Of a stretch of 64,000 bases of DNA, positions 28,101-37,934 are shown in pieces. The stretch is taken from NCBI GenBank assembly GCA_963920705.1, contig OY987233.1, positions 12,945,459-13,009,458 of the forward strand, written 5' to 3'. A program made the position numbers and the translations under genes. The stretch is from Odiellus spinosus. Taxonomy: Eukaryota; Arthropoda; Arachnida; Opiliones; Phalangiidae. A model generated the notes under the pieces. That model saw only the letters and a list, made by a program, of their open reading frames with translations. It made no database searches and was not told where the DNA came from. Positions within the stretch are counted from its first letter, which is position 1. Every line of letters starts with the position of its first letter.

Positions 28101-31100
28101 ATAATAAATACACCCCCTGTAAAAAAATAAAAATAATAAATACACCCCCTGTAAAAAAATAAAAATAAAAAATACACCCCCTGTAAAAAAAGGTTTGGAA
28201 AATTGAGGTTGGGAAAATTGAGATTGGGAAAATTGAGGTTGGGAAAATTGAGGTTGGGAAAATTGAGGTTGGGAAAATTGAGGTTTGGAAAATTGAGGTT
28301 TGGAAAATTGAGGTTTGGAAAATTGAGGTTTGGAAAATTGAGGTTTGGAAAATTGAGATTTGGAAAATTGAGGTTTGGAAAATTGAGGTTTGGAAAATTG
28401 AGGTTTGGAAAATTGAGATTTGGAAAATTGAGATTGTAAAAAATAAAAATAATAAATACACCCCCTGTAAAAAAATAAAAAAACAAATACACCCCCTGTA
28501 AAAAAATAAAAATAACAAATACACCCTATGTAAAAAAATAAAAATAATAAATGCACCCCCTGTAAAAAAATAAAAATAATAAATACACCCCCTGTAAAAA
28601 AATAAAAATAAATACATCCCCTGTAAAAAAAGGTTTGGAAAATTGAGGTTGGGAAAATTGAGGTTGGGAAAATTGAGGTTGGGAAAATTGAGGTTGGGAA
28701 AATTGAGGTTGGGAAAATTGAGGTTGGGAAAATTGAGGTTTGGAAAATTGAGGTTTGGAAAATTGAGGTTTGGAAAATTGAGGTTTGGAAAATTGAGGTT
28801 TGGAAAATTGAGGTTTGGAAAATTGAGGTTTGGAAAATTGAGGTTTGGAAAATTGAGGTTTGGAAAATTGAGATTTGGAAAATTGAGATTGTAAAAAATA
28901 AAAATAATAAATACACCCCCTGTAAAAAAAATAAAAATAATAAATACACCCCCTGTAAAAAAATAAAAATAATAAATACACCCCCATGTAAAAAAATAAA
29001 AATAATAAATACACCCCCTGTAAAAAAATAAAAATAATAAATACACCCCCTGTAAAAAAATAAAAATAAAAAATACACCCCCTGTAAAAAAAGGTTTGGA
29101 AAATTGAGGTTGGGAAAATTGAGGTTGGGAAAATTGAGGTTGGGAAAATTGAGGTTGGGAAAATTGAGGTTGGGAAAATTGAGGTTGGGAAAATTGAGGT
29201 TTGGAAAATTGAGGTTTGGAAAATTGAGGTTTGGAAAATTGAGGTTTGGAAAATTGAGGTTTGGAAAATTGAGGTTTGGAAAATTGAGGTTTGGAAAATT
29301 GAGGTTTGGAAAATTGAGGTTTGGAAAATTGAGGTTTGGAAAATTGAGGTTTGGAAAATTGAGGTTTGGAAAATTGAGATTTGGAAAATTGAGATTGTAA
29401 AAAATAAAAATAATAAATACACCCCCTGTAAAAAAATAAAAAAACAAATACACCCCCTGTAAAAAAATAAAAATTATAAATACACCCCCTGTAAAAAAAT
29501 AAAAATAATAAATACACCCCCTGTAAAAAAATAAAAATAATAAATACACCCCCTGTAAAAAAATAAAAATAATAAATACACCCCCTGTAAAAAAAATAAA
29601 AATAATAAATACACCCCCTGTAAAAAAATAAAAATAATAAATACACCCCCCTGTAAAAAAATAATAATAAATACACCCCCTGTAAAAAAATAAAAATAAT
29701 AAATACACCCCCTGTAAAAAAATAAAAATAATAAATACACCCCCTGTAAAAAAAGGTTTGGAAAATTGAGGTTTGGAAAATTGAGGTTGGGAAAATTGAG
29801 GTTGGGAAAATTGAGGTTGGGAAAATTGAGGTTTGGAAAATTGAGATTTGGAAAATTGAGATTTGGAAAATTGAGATTGTAAAAAATAAAAATAATAAAT
29901 ACACCCCCTGTAAAAAAATAAAAAAACAAATACACCCCCTGTAAAAAAATAAAAATAACAAATACACCCCCTGTAAAAAAATAAAAATAAATACACCCCC
30001 TGTAAAAAAATAAAAATAAATACATCCCCTGTAAAAAATAAAAATAACAAATACACCCCCTGTAAAAAAATAAAAAAACAAATACACCCCCTGTAAAAAA
30101 AATAAAAATAATAAATACACCCCCTGTAAAAAAATAAAAATAATAAATACACCCCCTGTAAAAAAATAAACATAATAAATACACCCCCTGTAAAAAAATA
30201 AAAATAATAAATACACCCCCTGTAAAAAAATAAAAATAATAAATACACCCCCTGTAAAAAAATAAAAATAATAAATACACCCCCTGTAAAAAAATAAAAA
30301 TAATAAATACACCCCCTGTAAAAAAATAAAAATAATAAATACACCCCCTGTAAAAAAAGGTTTGGAAAATTGAGGTTTGGAAAATTGAGGTTGGGAAAAT
30401 TGAGGTTGGGAAAATTGAGGTTGGGAAAATTGAGGTTGGGAAAATTGAGGTTGGGAAAATTGAGGTTGGGAAAATTGAGGTTGGGAAAATTGAGGTTGGG
30501 AAAATTGAGGTTGGGAAAATTGAGGTTGGGAAAATTGAGGTTGGGAAAATTGAGGTTGGGAAAATTGAGGTTGGGAAAATTGAGGTTTGGAAAATTGAGG
30601 TTTGGAAAATTGAGGTTTGGAAAATTGAGATTTGGAAAATTGAGATTGTAAAAAATAAAAATAATAAATACACCCCCTGTAAAAAAATAAAAAACAAATA
30701 CACCCCCTGTAAAAAAATAAAAATAACAAATACACCCCCTGTAAAAAAATAAAAATAATAAATACACCCCCTGTAAAAAATAAAAATAAATACATCCCCT
30801 GTAAAAAAATAAAAATAACAAATACACCCCCTGTAAAAAAATAAAAAAACAAATACACCCCCTGTAAAAAAATAAAAAACAAATACACCCCCTGTAAAAA
30901 ATAAAAATAACAAATACACCCCCTGTAAAAAAATAAAAATAATAAATACACCCCCTGTAAAAAAATAAAAATAATAAATACACCCCCTGTAAAAAAATAA
31001 AAATAATAAATACACCCCCTGTAAAAAAATAAAGATAAATACATCCCCTGTAAAAAAATAAAAATAACAAATACACCCCCTGTAAAAAAATAAAAAACAA

Positions 31101-33890
31101 ATACACCCCCTGTAAAAAAATAAAAAAACAAATACACCCCCTGTAAAAAAATAAAAATAACAAATACACCCCCTGTAAAAAAATAAAAATTATAAATACA
31201 CCCTCTGTAAAAAAAATAAAAATAATAAATACACCCCCTGTAAAAAAATAAAAATAATAAATACACCCCCTGTAAAAAAAATAAAAATAATAAATACACC
31301 CCCTGTAAAAAAATAAAAATAATAAATACACCCCCTGTAAAAAAAGGTTTGGAAAATTGAGGTTGGGAAAATTGAGGTTGGGAAAATTGAGGTTGGGAAA
31401 ATTGAGGTTGGGAAAATTGAGGTTGGGAAAATTGAGGTTGGGAAAATTGAGGTTGGGAAAATTGAGGTTGGGAAAATTGAGGTTGGGAAAATTGAGGTTG
31501 GGAAAATTGAGGTTTGGAAAATTGAGGTTTGGAAAATTGAGATTTGGAAAATTGAGATTTGGAAAATTGAGATTTGGAAAATTGAGATTGTAAAAAATAA
31601 AAATAATAAATACACCCCCTGTAAAAAAATAAAAAACAAATACACCCCCTGTAAAAAAATAAAAATAATAAATACACCCCCTGTAAAAAAATAAAAATAA
31701 TAAATACACCCCCTGTAAAAAATAAAAATAATAAATACACCCCCTGTAAAAAAATAAAAATAATAAATACACCCCCTGTAAAAAAATAAAAATAATAAAT
31801 ACACCCCCTGTAAAAAAATAAAAATAATAAATACACCCCCTGTAAAAAAATAAAAATAATAAATACACCCCCTGTAAAAAAATAAAAATAATAAATACAC
31901 CCCCTGTAAAAAAATAAAAATAATAAATACACCCCTTGTAAAAAAATAAAAATAATAAATACACCCCCTGTAAAAAAAGGTTTGGAAAATTGAGGTTGGG
32001 AAAATTGAGGTTGGGAAAATTGAGGTTGGGAAAATTGAGGTTGGGAAAATTGAGGTTGGGAAAATTGAGGTTGGGAAAATTGAGGTTTGGAAAATTGAGG
32101 TTTGGAAAATTGAGATTTGGAAAATTGAGATTTGGAAAATTGAGATTGTAAAAAATAAAAAAAAACAAATACACCCCCTGTAAAAAAATAAAAAAAACAA
32201 ATACACCCCCTGTAAAAAAATAAAAATAACAAATACACCCCCTGTAAAAAAATAAAAATAAATACACCCCCTGTAAAAAATAAAAATAAATACATCCCCT
32301 GTAAAAAAATAAAAATAACAAATACATCCCCTGTAAAAAAATAAAAATAACAAATACACCCCCTGTAAAAAAATAAAAAAACAAATACACCCCCTGTAAA
32401 AAAATAAAAATAATAAATACACCCCCTGTAAAAAAATAAAAATAATAAATACACCCCTTGTAAAAAAATAAAAATAATAAATACACCCCCTGTAAAAAAA
32501 GGTTTGGAAAATTGAGGTTGGGAAAATTGAGGTTGGGAAAATTGAGGTTGGGAAAATTGAGGTTGGGAAAATTGAGGTTGGGAAAATTGAGGTTGGGAAA
32601 ATTGAGGTTGGGAAAATTGAGGTTTGGAAAATTGAGGTTTGGAAAATTGAGATTTGGAAAATTGAGATTGTAAAAAATAAAAAAAACAAATACACCCCCT
32701 GTAAAAAAATAAAAAAAACAAATACACCCCCTGTAAAAAAATAAAAATAACAAATACACCCCCTGTAAAAAAATAAAAATAAATACACCCCCTGTAAAAA
32801 AATAAAAATAAATACATCCCCTGTAAAAAAATAAAAATAACAAATACATCCCCTGTAAAAAAATAAAAATAACAAATACACCCCCTGTAAAAAAATAAAA
32901 ATAATAAATACACCCCCTGTAAAAAAATAAAAATAAATACACCCCCTGTAAAAAAATAAAAATAATAAATACACCCCCTCTAAAAAAATAAAAATAATAA
33001 ATACACCCCCTGTAAAAAAATAAAAATAATAAATACACCCCCTGTAAAAAAATAAAAATAATAAATACACCCCCTGTAAAAAAATAAAAATAATAAATAC
33101 ACCCCCTGTAAAAAAATAAAAATAATAAATACACCCCCTGTAAAAAAATAAAAATAATAAATACACCCCCTGTAAAAAAATAAAAATAATAAATACACCC
33201 CATGTAAAAAAAGGTTGGGAAAATTGAGGTTGGGAAAATTGAGGTTGGGAAAATTGAGGTTGGGAAAATTGAGGTTGGGAAAATTGAGGTTGGGAAAATT
33301 GAGGTTGGGAAAATTGAGGTTGGGAAAATTGAGGTTGGGAAAATTGAGGTTGGGAAAATTGAGGTTGGGAAAATTGAGGTTGGGAAAATTGAGGTTGGGA
33401 AAATTGAGGTTGGGAAAATTGAGGTTGGGAAAATTGAGGTTGGGAAAATTGAGGTTGGGAAAATTGAGGTTTGGAAAATTGAGATTTGGAAAATTGAGAT
33501 TTGGAATATTGAGATTTGGAAAATTGAGATTGTAAAAAATAAAAATAATAAATACACCCCCTGTAAAAAAATAAAAAAACAAATACACCCCCTGTAAAAA
33601 AAATAAAAATAACAAATACACCCCCTGTAAAAAAATAAATATAATAAATACACCCCCTGTAAAAAATAAAAATAAATACATCCCCTGTAAAAAAATAAAA
33701 ATAACAAATACACCCCCTGTAAAAAAATAAAAAACAAATACACCCCCTGTAAAAAAATAAAAATAACAAATACACCCCCTGTAAAAAAAAAAAATAATAA
33801 TAAATACACCCCCTGTAAAAAAATAAAAATAATAAATACACCCCCTGTAAAAAAATAAAAATAATAAATACACCCCCTGTAAAAAAAGGT
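22151..33890 (-). repeat. Right arm: alternating 32-bp and 15-bp blocks with multi-kb duplication
   Basis: Over 11 kb of reverse-oriented 32-bp units alternating with 15-bp arrays. These are graded from GGTTGGGAAAATTGA through GGTTTGGAAAATTGA to GATTTGGAAAATTGA. Rare variants occur as pairs: the TATGTAAAAAAATAA..AATGCACC unit (about 22460 and 28526), the AATAATAATAAATAC unit (about 22850 and 29660), AATAAACATAATAAATAC (about 23437 and 30167) and ACACCCTCTGTAAAAAAAAT (about 24531 and 31200). These pairs mark a duplicated segment, roughly 22.4-25.3 and 28.5-31.3 kb, with later expansions. Confidence 0.85.
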
Positions 33891-34470
33891 TTGGAAAATT
33901 GAGGTTTGGAAAATTTGAGGTTTGGAAAATTTGAGGTTTGGAAAATTTGAGGTTTGGAAAATTTGAGGTTTGGAAAATTTGAGATTTGGAAAATTTGAGA
34001 TTTGGAAAATTTGAGATTTGGAAAATTTGAGATTTGGAAAATTTGAGATTTGGAAAATTTGAGATTTGGAAAATTTGAGATTTGGAAAATTTGAGATTTG
34101 GAAAATTTGAGATTTGGAAAATTTGAGATTTGGAAAATTTGAGATTTGGAAAATTTGAGATTTGGAAAATTTGAGATTTGGAAAATTTGAGATTTGGAAA
34201 ATTGAGATTTGGAAAATTGAGATTTGGAAAATTGAGGTTTGGAAAATTGAGGTTTGGAAAATTGAGGTTTGGAAAATTGAGGTTTGGAAAATTGAGGTTT
34301 GGAAAATTGAGGTTTGGAAAATTTGAGATTTGGAAAATTTGAGATTTGGAAAATTTGAGATTTGGAAAATTTGAGATTTGGAAAATTTGAGATTTGGAAA
34401 ATTGAGATTTGGAAAATTGAGATTTGGAAAATTGAGATTGTAAAATTGAGATTTGGAAAATTGAGATTGT
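33891..34470 (-). repeat. 16-bp variant array, right arm
   Basis: Here the 15-bp unit has gained one T (GGAAAATTTGAGATTT), giving 16-bp units at about 33906-34200 and 34318-34400, with a 15-bp interlude between. Loss of the multiple-of-three period breaks the repeat-derived open frames differently here. Confidence 0.85.
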
Positions 34471-34668
34471 AAAAAAATAAAAATAATAAATACACCCACT
34501 GTAAAAGTAAAAATAAAAAATACACCCCCTGTAAAAAAAAATAAAAATAATAAATACACCCCCTGTAAAAAAATAAAAATAATAAATACACCCCCTGTAA
34601 AAAAAATAAAAATAATAAATACACCCCCTGTAAAAAAATAAAAATAATAAATACACCCCCTGTAAAAA
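34471..34668 (-). repeat. 32-bp block, right arm outer edge
   Basis: About six reverse-oriented 32-bp units, with some irregular copies (CACCCACTGTAAAAGTAAA), between the 16-bp array and the outer 24-bp array. Confidence 0.85.
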
Positions 34669-36470
34669 AAGGTTTGGAAAATTGAGGTTGGGAAAATTGA
34701 GGTTGGGAAAATTGAGATTTGGGAAAATTGAGATTTGGGAAAATTGAGATTTGGGAAAATTGAGATTTGGGAAAATTGAGATTTGGGAAAATTGAGATTT
34801 GGGAAAATTGAGATTTGGGAAAATTGAGATTTGGGAAAATTGAGATTTGGGAAAATTGAGATTTGGGAGATTTGAGATTTGGGAGATTTGGAAAATTGAG
34901 ATTTGGGAGATTTGGAAAATTGAGATTTGGGAGATTTGGAAAATTGAGATTTGGGAGATTTGGAAAATTGAAATTTGGGAGATTCGGAAAATTGAGATTT
35001 GGGAGATTCGGAAAATTGAGATTTGGGAGGTTCGGAAAATTGAGATTTGGGAGATTCGGAAAATTGAGATTTGGGAGATTCGGAAAATTGAGATTTGGGA
35101 GATTCGGAAAATTGAGATTTGGGAGATTCGGAAAATTGAGATTTGGGAGATTCGGAAAATTGAGATTTGGGAGATTCGGAAAATTGAGATTTGGGAGATT
35201 CGGAAAATTGAGATTTGGAAGATTCGGAAAATTGAGATTTGGAAGATTCGGAAAATTGAGATTTGGAAGATTCGGAAAATTGAGATTTGGGAGATTCGGA
35301 AAATTGAGATTTGGGAGATTCGGAAAATTGAGATTTGGGAGATTCGGAAAATTAAGATTTGGGAGATTCGGAAAATTGAGATTTGGGAGATTCGGAAAAT
35401 TGAGATTTGGGAGATTCGGAAAATTGAGATTTGGGAGATTCGGAAAATTGAGATTTGGGAGATTCGGAAAATTGAGATTTGGGAGATTCGGAAAATTGAG
35501 ATTTGGGAGATTCGGAAAATTGAGATTTGGGAGATTCGGAAAATTGAGATTTGGGAGATTCGGAAAATTGAGATTTGGGAGATTCGGAAAATTGAGATTT
35601 GGGAGATTCGGAAAATTGAGATTTGGGAGATTCGGAAAATTGAGATTTGGGAGATTCGGAAAATTGAGATTTGGGAGATTCGGAAAATTGAGATTTGGGA
35701 GATTCGGAAAATTGAGATTTTTGAGATTCGGAAAATTGAGATTTTTGAGATTCGGAAAATTGAGATTTTTGAGATTCGGAAAATTGAGATTTTTGAGATT
35801 CGGAAAATTGAGATTTTTGAGATTCGGAAAATTGAGATTTTTGAGATTCGGAAAATTGAGATTTTTGAGATTCGGAAAATTGAGATTTTTGAGATTCGGA
35901 AAATTGAGATTTTTGAGATTCGGAAAATTGAGATTTTTGAGATTCGGAAAATTGAGATTTTTGAGATTCGGAAAATTGAGATTTTTGAGATTCGGAAAAT
36001 TGAGATTTTTGAGATTCGGAAAATTGAGATTTTTGAGATTCGGAAAATTGAGATTTTTGAGATTCGGAAAATTGAGATTTTTGAGATTCGGAAAATTGAG
36101 ATTTTTGAGATTCGGAAAATTGAGATTTTTTGAGATTTGGAAAATTGAGATTTTTGAGATTTGGAAAATTGAGATTTTTGAGATTTGGAAAATTGAGATT
36201 TTTGAGATTTGGAAAATTGAGATTTTTGAGATTTGGAAAATTGAGATTTTTGAGATTTCCAAATTGAGATTTTTGAGATTTGGAAAATTGAGATTTTTGA
36301 GATTTGGAAAATTGAGATTTTTGAGATTTGGAAAATTGAGATTTTTGAGATTTGGAAAATTGAGATTTTTGAGATTTGGAAAATTGAGATTTTTGAGATT
36401 TGGAAAATTGAGATTTTTGAGATTTGGAAAATTGAGATTTTTGAGATTTGGAAAATTGAGATTTTTGAGA
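34669..36470 (-). repeat. 24-bp satellite array, right arm outer layer
   Basis: Counterpart of the 2818-4765 array, in opposite orientation. It is layered: 16-bp GGGAAAATTGAGATTT units to about 34860, 24-bp units with GGGAGATTCGG to about 35700, TTTTTGAGATTCGG units to about 36130, and TTTTTGAGATTTGG units to the end. The CpG-containing TTCGG variant is absent from the left arm and must have arisen and spread after the arms separated. Confidence 0.95.
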
Positions 36471-36590
36471 TTTATTTTACAGGGGATGTATTATTTTTTT
36501 TACAAGGGGTACCCCTTGTAAAATTTTTGATTGTTTATTTTACAGGGGGTGTATTTATTTTTTTTTTTTTTACAAGGGGTACCCCTTTTC
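36471..36590. repeat. GGTACC-palindrome zone, right end
   Basis: Two cores, one a perfect 26-bp palindrome at 36498-36523 with the same half-site (TTTTACAAGGGGT) as 2773-2798. The sequence between cores, read on the minus strand, matches the left zone including TAAAATAAACAATCAAAAA. Confidence 0.9.
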
Positions 36591-36965
36591 AGGGGGTGTA
36601 TATATAAAAATAGACCCCTTGAAAAAAGACCCTTTGAAAAAATAGCTCCCTTGAAAAACTAGACCCCTTTGAAAAAATAGACCCCTTGAAATAATACACC
36701 CTTGAAAAAAAATTGACCCTTGGAAAAAAATTGACCCTTCGAAAAAAATTGACCCTTGGAAAAAAATTGACCCTTGGAAAAAAATTGACCCTTGGAAAAA
36801 AATAGACCCCTTGAAAAAAATAGACCCCTTGAAAAAAATAGACCCCTTGAAAAAAATAGACCCCTTGAAAAAAATATACCCCCTTAAAAAATACACCCCC
36901 TGAAAAAAAAAATAGACCCCCTGAAAACATACACTCCCTAAAAAATAGACCCCCTGAAAAACACA
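36591..36965 (-). repeat. 20-22-bp array, right outer layer
   Basis: Inverse of the 1835-2505 array: AAAAATAGACCCCTTG units and AAAAATTGACCCTTGG variants. The outermost 90 bp contain intermediate forms reading, on the minus strand, CAGGGGGTCTATT and CAGGGGGTGTATTTTTT. These link the 20-22-bp unit to the 31/32-bp unit. Confidence 0.9.
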
Positions 36966-37107
36966 CCCAATTTAATTTGAATCGAATTTCGATGGTATAA
37001 CTCTTGATCCGTGCATGTTGTCGACAATCAAACTGTTTTAATCCTGGTTCGAACTACGGCGTATTCCGTATTTGTTCAAGTCCATATAATAATATTAATG
37101 AGGCCCA
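36966..37107. other. Right flank of the satellite complex
   Basis: The first unique sequence after the arrays, with no gene. A tRNA B-box-like GTTCGAACC lies on the minus strand at about 37047-37055, but I find no matching A box at the right distance. Confidence 0.5.
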
Positions 37108-37185
37108 ACCGCCCAGGGGTTTGAGTGGTTAAGCCTTGGCGTGCTAGCGCCAAAGGAACGAATATAATTTTTCCAAAAGTATTCG
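37108..37185 (+). repeat. tRNA-Ser-like SINE head, relic
   Basis: The stretch TTTGAGTGGTTAAGCC resembles the D-arm/A box of serine tRNAs. It is followed by TTGGCG..CGCCAA, a possible anticodon stem whose loop contains GCT, the anticodon of a serine tRNA. The loop length is off by one and the expected B box is degraded (GGAACGAATAT), so this is not a working tRNA gene. A tRNA-derived SINE remnant is the best reading. Confidence 0.4.
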
Positions 37186-37574
37186 CCATCGAAAATGGAA
37201 ATGAAATATTCAAATTAATCTTGGCCTACCAAACTCAAACCCGCCAGCTCGTCTCTCCCCCTTCCCCTCCCCCTCCCACTTCTAGCTAGTGTTATCATTC
37301 TCTTTTCTACAAAATAGATGGTGTTATAAAGTAACATATACAATAATGTAGAAACAGATAAAATAGCACCCGTGTATATTGAAAATTTACCTTTTTTTCA
37401 AGGTTGGTTCAAAGTATAGCATTTTCTATACGTTTGCCAATCTTGAAACTAACAAAAATAGCCGTTAAATAAAACCCGTTTCTACGGAAGATGTTAGCAT
37501 TTTTCAAGGTTGGGACATAGTCAGACTTTATGGAATCGTCTATTAACCAGCATCGCTGAGTCTTCTGTATTTTA

Positions 37575-37735
37575 CAGACCAAAATGCACAACTATAGAAC
37601 TAGGACAATTTATTTTCACGCCAAAATGCGTTCGCCATTGCTTCTTCATCAATTTAGTTTACACTATTTTCCCGCCAAAATGTGTACGTTGTTAGTTTAT
37701 CGTGTTATTTTCCCGCCAAAATGCCTACGCTTATA
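37575..37735 (+). repeat. Degenerate ~42-54-bp repeat with E2F-like sites
   Basis: Three to four loosely repeated segments sharing GCCAAAATG. Two contain the exact palindrome-like TTTTCCCGCCAAAA (37667-37680 and 37708-37721), a match to the E2F/DP consensus; a third has TTTTCACGCCAAAA (37613-37626). Whether the sites are used cannot be told from sequence. Confidence 0.5.
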
Positions 37736-37900
37736 GTTTATCCAATTATTGTTCCTCCATGAGGGAAACTAACAAATATTTGTCATAAATCAGATGAGTT
37801 TATTTACGGAAGTACGAGTACTTGTTAAACTCAATGACACAAAGTTGGTACGACAAAATTCGTAAAGATTTTAGGGTGTTTCAAAACATTTGGTGCACCT

Positions 37901-37934
<34 letters not shown>

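Larger units (their letters stand above)
1835..36965. repeat. Giant ~35-kb inverted-repeat satellite complex
   Basis: The whole interval is tandem repeats arranged with inverted symmetry around about 16,430. Left-arm units read CAATTTTCCAAATCT and ACAGGGGGTGTATTTATT on the plus strand. Right-arm units are their reverse complements. Moving inwards, both ends pass through the same layers: a 20-22-bp array, GGTACC palindromes, a 24-bp array, then mixed blocks. The junction from palindrome zone to 24-bp array (2781-2846 and 36446-36515) aligns almost base for base once inverted, and the adjoining ~65-bp segments also align. The arms differ in length (about 14.6 and 20.5 kb) and in internal period. 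The architecture recalls foldback elements, whose termini are inverted arrays of short tandem repeats, but I see no transposase and no target-site duplication. An inverted duplication of a satellite is the main alternative. Confidence 0.85.

Noticed and set aside
25953-34559. 2,868-codon open frame and the many other frames over 100 codons between 2.6 and 36.5 kb
   Set aside because: They consist only of satellite units translated in whichever frame lacks stops, on both strands and in overlapping frames. Composition explains them; none resembles a protein family.
4766-34668. CRISPR-like look of regular 31/32-bp repeats
   Set aside because: Repeats are directly adjacent with no unique spacers and no cas genes, and the genome is eukaryotic.
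1835-36965. Telomere or telomeric repeat
   Set aside because: The G-run strand asymmetry is suggestive, but there is no TTAGG or TTAGGG array and unique genes follow on the right.
37040-37060. tRNA gene from the B-box-like GTTCGAACC
   Set aside because: No A box at proper distance on the same strand and no cloverleaf can be drawn.
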